A model generated the notes under the pieces. It was given only the letters and a program-made list of their open reading frames with translations. It had not been told where the DNA came from and ran no database searches. From the NCBI GenBank assembly GCA_027325115.1, contig DAHWFG010000206.1, positions 1-13,675 of the forward strand: 13,675 bases of DNA, in the 5' to 3' direction. Every line of letters begins with the position of its first letter. The first letter of the stretch is position 1. Of the stretch, positions 1-7,098 are shown in pieces. Both the position numbers and the translations under genes were made by a program. Source of the stretch: JAKBCQ01 sp021807585 (GTDB lineage Bacteria; Planctomycetota; Planctomycetia; Isosphaerales; Isosphaeraceae).

Positions 1-21
1 TGTAAGAACCCTGATCAAGCG

Positions 22-2235
22 TTAAAACCAGTTCCAAGACGGAGCTTTTGAACCGACTTGAACAGGTCTTGAAATTCCCCAGCCGATATAGCTCGAGCCG
101 AACCCGATCGTCGCCGCACCCGCTCCTTGTTGCAGGCCGCCGGAATCGCTAGTAAGTGATCCGAAACCGCCCCACCAGCCGGTGAAGATTGTCGACGATC
201 CGCCTGATACTGAACCTCCTGATCCGATCGTCATCACCCAGCCGAAACCTCCCCAGCCTCCTCCCCAGCCTCCGCCCCAACCACCCCAGCCGCCCCAACC
301 GCCCCAACCTGGATAACTTGGCGGTTGACTGGGAGACGATGGAGTACCCGTACCTGTCGACGATCCGGTGACGGTGATTGTGGAAGTGACGACGGTTTGC
401 GAACCTCCCGAATCGGTGATCGTGATTTTGACCGTATCGGTTCCAGGATTGAGATAGGTGTGTGTGCCGATAATCTCAAATCCGCCCGTGGGATTGGTCT
501 GAAGGATTGCGCTCGACGTATGACCGTCGCCCCAGTTGATGGAACCGGTGAATTCGCCGACGGTTCCATAAGCGTTTCCGTCAAAGAAATAACCGATGAT
601 GGAGGTAAAACTTGATCCCGCGGCGACGGTCGACGATGCGCCTTTGGGAGTAAGCGGAGCGTCACTTACATTTGCCGCTGTGTTGATTGAACTTGATCCG
701 TCGCCGGTCGATGTGATCGAGACGACGACCGTGTATTTGCCGCTATCCTTATAGATATGTGAGCCGTTTACAAGGAAAACTCCGTTAGCGCCGAGCGTAA
801 CCGTTCCGACGCCGGACGTGCCGTCGCCCCAGTTGATCGTCGCCGAGAAATCACCCGCGGTCGCGCTCGAACTCGAATCCTGAAACGACGCAATGGATCC
901 GTTGGTGTTCGTTCCTTCAACTCCCGTAAGTGTAAGACCGGTGATATTTGTGATTGTCGGTTGTGCGGGGCCTTGACCGACGAGCGCGGGAATGAGCAAT
1001 GAACCGTTCGGCGATCCCAGCCCGGTGACGAGATTGTAACCCGGACCCGCCGAATAATAGGCGTTTGATCCGCTGGTGATTTGATGAAAATCACCGGCGA
1101 GCGCATAAATATCAGGAAGTGTTTGGGTGGCGCCGTCGAGCGAGCCTTGACCGAGCGCGGCGCGACCTTGATCGGCGATTGCGATAATCCCGGCCCATTG
1201 CGGCGATCCCGCGCTTGTCCCGCCGACTTCAACCCAACCGCCGTAAGCCGAAGAGTAAACCTCGACTCCTGTACCAGGATTGGCGTCATAAGAAACATCG
1301 GGGCTGGTTCGAGCGGTCGACGATTGTGTAACGACACCCGTCTGATACGACGGTTGGGTTTCATACTGACTGACGCCGCCCCCCGATCCGCTCCATGCGG
1401 TTTCAGAATAACCCGAGGACGTTTGAGAAAGTGTCGTGCCGCCGACGCCGACGACGTTGGAAGAAATTGCCGGCCACAACGGACCGTTTGCGCCTCCTTG
1501 ATCACCCGATGATGCGATGAACGTTACGCCGTTATGACCCGCGGGGGTGGTGAAATAGCTATCGTAAGAGGATTCTCCACTGAATTCGGAGCCGCCCCAG
1601 CTCATTGAAACGGCGACGACTCCGGGAAGATTGGCGGCGGTTTGAACAGCGGTGAGAAGATCTCCCGAGTTCATCGAGTTCGCCTCGACTAAAACGATCT
1701 TGGCGTCGGGAGCGACCGCGTGCGCCCATTCGACGTCGAGTGCGATCTCGAGTTGTTCACCCGAGTTGCCGGCGGAGGGGAGAGTCGTTCCTCCCGACTG
1801 ATTTAACACTTGAAAACTTGGAGGCGCGGCGAGACCAAATTGTTGATCAAATGCTTGAAGTTCACTCACGATCTGAGGATCGGACATTCCGTCGACGATT
1901 GCGATCGTCTCTCCGGCGCCGTTCCCGGCGACTTTTCCGCCCGATCCTGTTTGAAACGTGATGTTATTGAGACCGTAGTAGCTAAGAATTTGACCGGGAG
2001 CGTAACCGCCGCCTGGAGAACCGTTCGCGGCGGGGGTCGAGATCGGCGTGACGGTTCCAAGTTGATCGAACATCATCGACAACAGTGTGATCGATTCGAG
2101 CGTTTCCAGTAATGGTGCGAACGCTCGAAGACGCCTACGACGACGCGGCGCGGTCGACCCGTGAAACGAACGTCGTGCGGGTTCGCGAAGACAAAGCGAC
2201 GACGAATCAAAAGGCGATGCGAAAGAGCGTGCCAT
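22..2235 (-). CDS. Secreted S53 (sedolisin/kumamolisin-like) peptidase with PKD-like repeats and Gly/Trp-rich tail
   Basis: Predicted extracellular serine-carboxyl endopeptidase of family S53, 737 aa. Residues 31-53 (arginine run, then LETLESITLLS) match the N-terminal motif of planctomycete extracellular proteins. The S53 domain begins near residue 77 (YAPGQILSYYG, the usual first helix) and runs to about 420. Candidate active-site residues are all present: Glu163 and Asp167 (LEIALD), oxyanion Asp245 (SSGD) and Ser341 (GGTSAGSP). Asp382 and the GYNLVTGLGSP stretch (399-409) fit the family's calcium site. Two PKD-like beta domains follow at about 440-525 and 535-623, each with an INWGDG core. 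A Gly/Trp-rich stretch (642-666) precedes the Ser/Gly-rich C-terminus. The N-terminal inhibitory propeptide common in S53 enzymes (roughly 170-200 aa) seems absent. The ATG at 2235 is kept because it begins the motif-bearing N-terminus; its Shine-Dalgarno match is weak. The family call is firm; substrate is unknown. Confidence 0.92.
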   Translation of the reverse strand: MARSFASPFDSSSLCLREPARRSFHGSTAPRRRRRLRAFAPLLETLESITLLSMMFDQLGTVTPISTPAANGSPGGGYAPGQILSYYGLNNITFQTGSGGKVAGNGAGETIAIVDGMSDPQIVSELQAFDQQFGLAAPPSFQVLNQSGGTTLPSAGNSGEQLEIALDVEWAHAVAPDAKIVLVEANSMNSGDLLTAVQTAANLPGVVAVSMSWGGSEFSGESSYDSYFTTPAGHNGVTFIASSGDQGGANGPLWPAISSNVVGVGGTTLSQTSSGYSETAWSGSGGGVSQYETQPSYQTGVVTQSSTARTSPDVSYDANPGTGVEVYSSAYGGWVEVGGTSAGSPQWAGIIAIADQGRAALGQGSLDGATQTLPDIYALAGDFHQITSGSNAYYSAGPGYNLVTGLGSPNGSLLIPALVGQGPAQPTITNITGLTLTGVEGTNTNGSIASFQDSSSSATAGDFSATINWGDGTSGVGTVTLGANGVFLVNGSHIYKDSGKYTVVVSITSTGDGSSSINTAANVSDAPLTPKGASSTVAAGSSFTSIIGYFFDGNAYGTVGEFTGSINWGDGHTSSAILQTNPTGGFEIIGTHTYLNPGTDTVKITITDSGGSQTVVTSTITVTGSSTGTGTPSSPSQPPSYPGWGGWGGWGGWGGGWGGGWGGFGWVMTIGSGGSVSGGSSTIFTGWWGGFGSLTSDSGGLQQGAGAATIGFGSSYIGWGISRPVQVGSKAPSWNWF
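241..312 (-). repeat. Tandem GGW/GGGW-coding repeat with six GGGG tracts (G-quadruplex motif)
   Basis: Low-complexity repeat inside the S53 gene encoding its Gly/Trp-rich tail (WGG and WGGG units). On the coding strand it contains six GGGG tracts (plus-strand CCCC at 251-254, 263-266, 275-278, 284-287, 293-296 and 302-305). In mRNA order the loops are 5, 5, 5, 8 and 8 nt. The four 5'-most tracts meet the standard G-quadruplex pattern of G4 tracts with loops of 7 nt or less. Folding is inferred, not shown. Confidence 0.8.
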
Positions 2236-2772
2236 GATGATGAATCCCGGTTGCGATTGAAGAAGTACCGCTCTAGTCTAGCTTATGATCGCGATCGACG
2301 AACCAATTCAAACCTTTTGTGTTCTATCCATGAACGCGAAAGAATTAATGAATATCTTCGACGCGCGACACGAAAGACGAACGCCCGCGAGACGCGTTGA
2401 AATCGCATGCTCACGATGATTGAAACGTTCTGGAGAATACGTCGTAATAAGCATACTCGAAGCGTCGCATTTTTGACAAGTTTTTTCCGCCAAAAAATCG
2501 CTTGGATCTCCAGATAAACCCATGCATTCAATCTTGAATTCACGATTCCCGCTTCGTGATCGATTGTGAAAGTGCTAAGATATATCTAAATAATAAAATA
2601 TTTATTAGATTAAGAACAGATGTAATCGTTATGGAACGACGGCGTCAATTTACGAGCGATCACGAGCGAGGGGAAATAAAAACGGCCGAGCCGCGGGACG
2701 ACGCGTCGCGACTTCGGCCGTAAGTATTAGAGAAGGGGGATCATGAGGATTGATCGCCCCGGTATTGCTGGA
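2236..2772. other. 537-bp intergenic region between aldolase and S53 genes
   Basis: Holds the aldolase terminator (2674-2721) and an AT-rich island at about 2578-2620. The island includes the palindrome AGATATATCT and a 23-nt imperfect inverted repeat (2586-2608; 10-nt arms, two mismatches). The S53 gene must take its promoter from this region or from read-through, but I could not find a convincing -35/-10 pair near its start. Short open frames at about 2160-2543 on both strands resemble no family I know and lack good ribosome binding sites, so I do not call genes there. Confidence 0.6.
2674..2721 (-). terminator. Rho-independent terminator of the aldolase gene
   Basis: On the minus strand, ACGGCCGA (plus 2714-2721) pairs perfectly with TCGGCCGT (plus 2682-2689). 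The intervening segment is GC-rich and contains the smaller palindrome GACGCGTC. The closing arm runs straight into a T-rich tract (TTTTTATTT). It lies about 50 bp after the aldolase stop codon, the expected place for its intrinsic terminator. Confidence 0.85.
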
Positions 2773-3891
2773 TTAATACACTTCTCCGGCGCGAACGACG
2801 TGGCCGCCGACGCCTCCCGCTTGGCGAGCATGGGTTGCGTAGCGGAAATGCCAACCCTCGGAAGCGCGGACCGACATGAGATCGTCGCGCGTGAGACCGT
2901 AGCGAGCGAACCACGGGGACGCGTGCTCTTTGACGACGGCGTCGACCTCGGCGACTCGTTTGAGCCCCGTCGACCCGGCGAATTTCGTCCGCGCCTCGGC
3001 GCCGTCTTGAAGGAAATATTCCTTCCAGAACGCTCGACCGCCGAGAACCCCCGACGCTCCGCATTCCATCGCCATTTCAACCTGCTTGAAATAATCGGGG
3101 TAATCGACCCCGGCCGATAAAAGCACCCAGGGACGTTCGCTCGCGGCGTCGAGCGCGTGGAGGTTGTCGCGCAGTTGAGAATCGGACGAACGGTTGAGAA
3201 AGCCCGGGAACTCGGCCTTGTAAACATCGCAATAGCGGCTCAACTGCCGCGCCGATTCGATCACGGTGTCGGCCTTGCGGTCGAGATACGCGTCGTCGGT
3301 TTTCTTCTCACCGCCGAACGGAAACGCGACGGTTTCCAAAAGCAGCAAAATATCATGCTTCTTGCATTCGGCGTAAACGTCTTCAATCATCTGAAATTGA
3401 TGCTCGGCGGAGCCGGGCTCGGTCGGTTCGAACGGAGCGAGCAGCTTGACCGCGTCGGCGCCCATCAGCTTGATTTTCTCGACGCTCCAACCCGCCTCGA
3501 TCTCGGCGAGCGGGGCGCCGACCGAGTTCTTGGGCCCTCCCGATTTCTCAACGCGAACGAGCATTCCCGTGTCGCGGGGCGCGGCGCCCGAGGCGATCGC
3601 CGACCAGGCGCCGTAGTACGAGTCAATCAACACCCCCGAAGCGACCGGCGCCATCTGGCGCATCAGGTCGAGCTTCGCCGTCACGATCTCGTCATACGTC
3701 GGCGCTCGATCTTGTCCCTTCGTCTTGAGCGACTTTTGCGCCATCTCAATCATCGAACTGTTCTGATCGAGCGCGAGCATCGTCAACGTGCCGTTGGGAT
3801 TGGAGATCCGCTGCAAACCTCGAAGCTTGCCGGGGGTCAATCCCTTGCTTAACAACACCGTCGCGCCGTGCGTCTTGGACGCGGTCGTCAT
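2773..3891 (-). CDS. Tagatose-1,6-bisphosphate aldolase-like protein (LacD/DeoC class I aldolase family)
   Basis: Predicted cytosolic TIM-barrel aldolase of the LacD type, which cleaves tagatose-1,6-bisphosphate to dihydroxyacetone phosphate and glyceraldehyde-3-phosphate through a Schiff base. Length from the chosen start is 372 aa, a little longer than the roughly 325 aa of Gram-positive LacD; the extra is mainly at the C-terminus. Visible family segments (372-aa numbering): MLALDQNSS (38-46), VLIDSYYGAW (87-96), ADAVKLLAPFEP (145-156), LLLLETVAFPF (182-192) with a conserved Glu186, and CDVYKAEFPG (221-230), where Lys225 is the probable Schiff-base lysine. The C-terminal barrel has LLSAGVDY and GVLGGRAFWKE. 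The ATG at 3891 is chosen over the TTG at 3909 because GGGAGAG lies 6 nt upstream. The gene stands alone, with its own promoter (4050-4077) and terminator. It could act on a related sugar phosphate, for example as a sulfofructose-phosphate aldolase, but no sulfoglycolysis genes are nearby. Confidence 0.88.
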   Translation of the reverse strand: MTTASKTHGATVLLSKGLTPGKLRGLQRISNPNGTLTMLALDQNSSMIEMAQKSLKTKGQDRAPTYDEIVTAKLDLMRQMAPVASGVLIDSYYGAWSAIASGAAPRDTGMLVRVEKSGGPKNSVGAPLAEIEAGWSVEKIKLMGADAVKLLAPFEPTEPGSAEHQFQMIEDVYAECKKHDILLLLETVAFPFGGEKKTDDAYLDRKADTVIESARQLSRYCDVYKAEFPGFLNRSSDSQLRDNLHALDAASERPWVLLSAGVDYPDYFKQVEMAMECGASGVLGGRAFWKEYFLQDGAEARTKFAGSTGLKRVAEVDAVVKEHASPWFARYGLTRDDLMSVRASEGWHFRYATHARQAGGVGGHVVRAGEVY

Positions 3892-3897
3892 CAACGT

Positions 3898-3904
3898 CTC
3901 TCCC
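3898..3904 (-). promoter_or_regulatory. Ribosome binding site deciding the aldolase start
   Basis: GGGAGAG on the minus strand, 6 nt before the ATG at 3891. A start at the upstream TTG (3909) would place this strong Shine-Dalgarno sequence inside the coding region. Confidence 0.75.
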
Positions 3905-4049
3905 ACCAAATTAAGAAATTCTGTGTGAATTTGTTTTCAAGATCACGCCGTTTCCGTCCGCCGACCGCCATAGGGGGGGAGACCGCGGTGGATCCTCGAC
4001 GGTTATCGTATACCGCGGCGGGTTTTCCCGACCGTCCTCGCGGAACCTA

Positions 4050-4077
4050 ATTATAGCGATCAATCGCGCAATTGCAA
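4050..4077 (-). promoter_or_regulatory. Sigma70-like promoter of the aldolase gene
   Basis: On the minus strand, -35 TTGCAA (plus 4072-4077) and a perfect consensus -10 TATAAT (plus 4050-4055) are separated by 16 bp. The predicted start site near 4043 gives a 5' leader of about 150 nt before the ATG at 3891. It is the best promoter match in the window. Confidence 0.7.
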
Positions 4078-4172
4078 GCGATACATAGTCGAGCGCCCAC
4101 CGCCGGCTCGTTTTTCAGGCGAAGACGTCACCGATCCGACGAATTCTCTTTCCATTGAATACGTCACGCGTC

Positions 4173-4268
4173 GTCGCTTAAACGACACGTCTCAATCTTT
4201 GTCGCCTAAGCGATAAAAACGACGTTTCGCTCTTCCTACTTAATTGATTATTTAAGCGACGTCTCAAT
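4173..4268. repeat. Three copies of a 14-bp palindrome-like motif plus a direct repeat
   Basis: Sites are 4173-4186 (GTCGCTTAAACGAC), 4201-4214 (GTCGCCTAAGCGAT) and 4247-4260 (ending TTTAAGCGAC), with centres 28 and 46 bp apart. The first and third extend into a shared GTCTCAAT, making an imperfect direct repeat: TTAAACGAC-AC-GTCTCAAT (4178-4196) and TTAAGCGAC-GTCTCAAT (4252-4268). They lie about 95-190 bp upstream of the aldolase -35 box. They could be operator sites or decayed repeats; no regulator gene is in view. Confidence 0.5.
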
Positions 4269-4277
4269 TATTCCATA

Positions 4278-4295
4278 TCAATCATCGATGATTGA
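4278..4295. repeat. Perfect 18-bp palindrome after the SGNH gene
   Basis: TCAATCATCGATGATTGA is a perfect inverted repeat 38 bp after the SGNH stop codon. As RNA it could form a 7-bp stem with a tetraloop, but no T-run follows on either strand, so it is a poor intrinsic terminator. A dimeric regulator site, or a hairpin protecting the 3' end of the esterase transcript, are alternatives. Confidence 0.6.
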
Positions 4296-4333
4296 CGACA
4301 AAATCCAGATTCATAAACAATCTTATAACTTAG

Positions 4334-5542
4334 TTATTTAAATAATTTTACGTCGATCGCATTCGCCATGATTTTATATCCCTCGGCGCCGGGATGGAGA
4401 TGATCGCCGCCGTCGACCGCGGTCGAAAGACGCGAGGGATTTCGCGGATCTCGAGTCGTCGCGTCAAAATCAATGATCGCGTCGAAACGCCCCGATTCGC
4501 GAATCCACCTATTGATTCTTTGACGATCGGCCTCAAGTTCCGGTTTGAAATAAAACGATCCCTCGCAGGGCGCGATCGTCGTTCCATAAACGCGTAAACC
4601 ACAATTATGTGCACGAACAATAATTTGATTATATGCGTTGATAATCTCATGCGCATTCGCCGAGCGCGTACCGAGATCGTTGATTCCCTCGAACACGATC
4701 AGAATTCGCACGCCGGGTTGGGTTAATACATCGCGATCAAGTCGTGCGAGCGCGTTCGGTCCCAGGCCGTCGTTCAATAGTCGATTGCCGCCGAGGCCTT
4801 GATTCAAAATTCCGATATGAGAGGTCGCTTCAACTTCTTGAAGTCGACGCGCCAGATGATCGGTCCATCGACCGTTCCCGTCGGTTGGAGATCCTCTCCC
4901 GTCGGTGATCGAATCTCCGAGCACGACGACGGCGAACGTATCGGAATCGAAAACCTCAACATCCACGCCGCATAAGTAATACCAATGAGGTGTGGAAATC
5001 GCCCGCGAAAGGTCACGAGCCTTCGTTTGATCGCCTTGATCCAAAAAGGAGTTGCACCGCGCGCCCGGATGTCCCGTGATTGTTTTTGTAGAATCATTTA
5101 CATGTATTGATACAGCAAGATCCGACAGCCGGGCGAGATTAAAATCGATCGGATCCGAGATCATCAACGACCCCGGCGGAATTACGATCGAAAATCGATC
5201 ATCAAACGTCAACGGTTTATCGGTTTCGGCTTGAATCCGCGAGCCTTGATCGGACACGGCGATTCGGGCCGAAAGAATTGTAAGCGGCTTCAACCCGAAG
5301 GCGTTGGAAAATCGTATTCGAATTCGATTTCCTCCAATTGACACATGAACAATTTGACGAAGTGTGGAATCGACAAGCCCCGGTGAAGGAGGCGTATTGG
5401 CGGGTTCGGTGAGCTGGGGCGAAGCCGCCCATGTTCCCACCCAACGGCCTTCTTTCGCTTTCGCTCGCATCCCGGTTAAAAAAGCGAGGGCGAAAACCGG
5501 GACGAAAACCCCCAAGGAACGAAAGCGAGAAAAACACATCAT
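4334..5542 (-). CDS. Secreted SGNH/GDSL-family esterase (XynE-like, two-domain)
   Basis: Predicted exported serine esterase, 402 aa. An N-terminal signal sequence (about 1-28, hydrophobic VFVPVFALAFLTG) precedes GTWAASPQ (36-43), a hallmark of the XynE-like SGNH subgroup. A beta-rich accessory domain covers about 30-195. The catalytic SGNH domain has all four blocks: nucleophile Ser211 in VVLGDSITDG, oxyanion Gly251 or Gly252 in NQGLGGNR, Asn288 in FEGIND, and Asp380/His383 in DGGDHLHPG. Members of this subgroup are usually carbohydrate acetyl- or acyl-esterases; the substrate here is inferred from the CE15 neighbour. It starts 48 bp after the CE15 stop with no terminator between, so co-transcription is likely. 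GAGGGAG lies about 10 nt before the first ATG of a tandem ATG-ATG; the second ATG is also possible. It seems to be the last gene of the operon. Confidence 0.9.
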   Translation of the reverse strand: MMCFSRFRSLGVFVPVFALAFLTGMRAKAKEGRWVGTWAASPQLTEPANTPPSPGLVDSTLRQIVHVSIGGNRIRIRFSNAFGLKPLTILSARIAVSDQGSRIQAETDKPLTFDDRFSIVIPPGSLMISDPIDFNLARLSDLAVSIHVNDSTKTITGHPGARCNSFLDQGDQTKARDLSRAISTPHWYYLCGVDVEVFDSDTFAVVVLGDSITDGRGSPTDGNGRWTDHLARRLQEVEATSHIGILNQGLGGNRLLNDGLGPNALARLDRDVLTQPGVRILIVFEGINDLGTRSANAHEIINAYNQIIVRAHNCGLRVYGTTIAPCEGSFYFKPELEADRQRINRWIRESGRFDAIIDFDATTRDPRNPSRLSTAVDGGDHLHPGAEGYKIMANAIDVKLFK

Positions 5543-5590
5543 GATAAAAAAACTCCCTCGCTTAAGATCGATTCGTCGCCGATCCTCACT

Positions 5591-7000
5591 TTACTTCAGT
5601 TTGATATAACGATCGGCAAATGCAAGAAACGTCGGCCAATTCGGGCCCGTGGTGTGTCCTCCTTTATGCTGTCGGTAGGCGAGTTCGCCTTCAATCACGG
5701 CGACTTCAACCTCCGGAAAAATGACGGTTCCCAGATCTTTCTTACCGAGAAGTTTATAAACGGGTCCGGCGGCGACGGCGGCCATGAAACTGCCGCGTTG
5801 ATCGACCCATTGTCCCTCGGCGCCCGGTCCCGACGACGCACCGTAACTAATAAAAGTGGGCCGCGGGGCGCAAAGAGCGATTAGCTCGTGAGCGTCGACC
5901 GGCAAATCACCGGGAGTGAGAGGTCCGCCGTATTTGAGAAAATTCCCCGCCATCCAATGATACTCGCCCGATCCTGTAAGGTTTTCGACGAGTTCGCCGA
6001 AACGACGACGGTGCAATTTGGCGCCTCCCTCGCCCGACGAACCGATGAATCCAATAGCAAAACGTTGATCATATGCCATTGTAACGAGCGCCGCCTTGCC
6101 GTAACGGGAAAGCCCCTCGATTCCCACCTGTTTGGCGTCGACGCTTTTGTCGGTTTCAAAATAATCGAGCGCACGGCTCGCTCCCCACGCCCAGGCGCGA
6201 AGCGATCCCCAATCGTCGGGTTTGCGGGGTTGTCCCTTATTACAAAGACCGATGATTCCTTTGGTAAGCCCCGCGCCGTTATCGGCCTGAATACTAACGG
6301 GAACGATGATCGCGTAACCCCATCCCTTGGCGAGAACGAGTGGTTGCCAGGAGGGACCAAACGGACCTCCTGCGTTCTTCACGGCGGGTTTGGGAGTCGC
6401 TTTCTTGGCCGACGCGCCGGCTTGACCCGGTCTCGGGCCGAAGCCTCCAAAGCCGAACTCCATCATTACGGGAACGGGTCCTTTGGCGTCGGCCGGAGTC
6501 GTAAGCGTAAGCTGAATATCTACCTTGATCTGTGGACATCTGGAATTATCGACATGACCGACGAGTTTTTTGACGACGACCGGCACGTCGCCGACGTTTT
6601 CCTTGGTCGTCGCGGTCACTTCCCAGGTCACTTTGGGAACGTCTTTAGGAACACGGCCGTAAACTTCTCGGTCAAAATCTTCAACGATCTCGGGGCGTCG
6701 TTTCTTCCACCAAGCGTCGGCGTCGACGACCTTTTCCCCATTTTTGAAGATCAACGGATCGGGTAAATTCGGATAAGGGTTGGCCTTCGATTCATTGTAA
6801 TTGGCGGCGTTGGGCGCGGAGGAATTCATCCCGTTCGCCCCTGGACGTAGCGATTCGATCTTCAGCGCCTCCATCATGAGCTTGTGATCCTGCTGAGCGG
6901 TCAGATCGAGCGGCGCGGGCTCCGCGGGCTTCGTCTCTTGCGCACGTGAGAAAACCGCGGGCGTCAAAACCAAGCAGACGGCGAGATAAACCCTTGACAT
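5591..7000 (-). CDS. CE15-like glucuronoyl esterase, secreted alpha/beta hydrolase
   Basis: Predicted exported esterase of carbohydrate esterase family 15, whose members hydrolyse the ester between 4-O-methyl-glucuronic acid of xylan and lignin alcohols. Length from the chosen start is 469 aa. Residues 1-20 form a signal peptide (MSRVYLAVCLVLTPAVFSRA, cleavage before Gln21). Candidate triad: Ser298 in GLSRYGK (family form GCSRxGK), Glu324 in GSSGEGGA and His449 in KGGHTTGPNW. Further CE15-like stretches are WAWGASRALDYFE (270-282), a Trp after EYH (346-349), and LIALCAPRPTF (374-384). The ATG at 7000 is chosen because AAGGA lies 8 nt upstream and it begins the signal peptide. The longer reading from 7099 overlaps the DUF1501 stop by one base but would put 33 polar residues before the signal peptide. 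Related planctomycete proteins are often labelled acetylxylan esterase or glucuronyl esterase domain protein; exact substrate is uncertain. Confidence 0.87.
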   Translation of the reverse strand: MSRVYLAVCLVLTPAVFSRAQETKPAEPAPLDLTAQQDHKLMMEALKIESLRPGANGMNSSAPNAANYNESKANPYPNLPDPLIFKNGEKVVDADAWWKKRRPEIVEDFDREVYGRVPKDVPKVTWEVTATTKENVGDVPVVVKKLVGHVDNSRCPQIKVDIQLTLTTPADAKGPVPVMMEFGFGGFGPRPGQAGASAKKATPKPAVKNAGGPFGPSWQPLVLAKGWGYAIIVPVSIQADNGAGLTKGIIGLCNKGQPRKPDDWGSLRAWAWGASRALDYFETDKSVDAKQVGIEGLSRYGKAALVTMAYDQRFAIGFIGSSGEGGAKLHRRRFGELVENLTGSGEYHWMAGNFLKYGGPLTPGDLPVDAHELIALCAPRPTFISYGASSGPGAEGQWVDQRGSFMAAVAAGPVYKLLGKKDLGTVIFPEVEVAVIEGELAYRQHKGGHTTGPNWPTFLAFADRYIKLK

Positions 7001-7008
7001 GGGAGAGT

Positions 7009-7013
7009 TCCTT
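7009..7013 (-). promoter_or_regulatory. Ribosome binding site deciding the CE15 start
   Basis: AAGGA on the minus strand, 8 nt before the ATG at 7000. It supports the start that gives an N-terminal signal peptide. The 98-bp gap to the DUF1501 stop contains no terminator; a weak TTGCGA/TATGTT pair there is too poor to call a promoter. Confidence 0.7.
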
Positions 7014-7098
7014 AAAATCCAAAAGCGTCTACGAAGAAAATCGGAACATACCGCAACCGCGAATTCGTCGCAAGGCGTCACTATATGTTTAAGGAGCA

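Larger units (their letters stand above)
3892..4333. other. 442-bp regulatory intergenic region upstream of the aldolase
   Basis: Contains, along the direction of transcription, an 18-bp palindrome (4278-4295), three copies of a GTCGYYTAAGCGAC-like motif (4173-4260), a sigma70-like promoter (4050-4077) and a roughly 150-nt leader. The leader holds a run of seven C on the minus strand (plus 3973-3979) and a possible hairpin in which 4012-4018 pairs with 3983-3989 (7 bp, 22-nt loop). No gene is apparent. Confidence 0.65.

Noticed and set aside
768..1505. 245-aa minus-strand frame inside the S53 gene
   Set aside because: Arg/Pro/Ser-rich out-of-frame translation of the S53 and PKD-like coding region, with no domain of its own.
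2283..2543. Overlapping short minus-strand open frames in the gap upstream of the S53 gene, one with a CxxC pair
   Set aside because: No good ribosome binding site, no recognisable family, and the frames overlap each other. They are probably chance open frames.
3157..3852. Long plus-strand open frame opposite the aldolase (231 aa)
   Set aside because: Arg/Leu-rich translation typical of the antisense of a GC-rich gene; it lies wholly inside a well-supported aldolase.
3889..4333. CRISPR array suggested by the repeated motifs
   Set aside because: Only three degenerate 14-bp copies with unequal spacing (28 and 46 bp) and no cas genes nearby.
5888..6766. Long plus-strand open frame opposite the CE15 gene (292 aa)
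   Set aside because: The CE15 reading on the other strand has a signal peptide and a complete catalytic triad; this frame matches no family I know.
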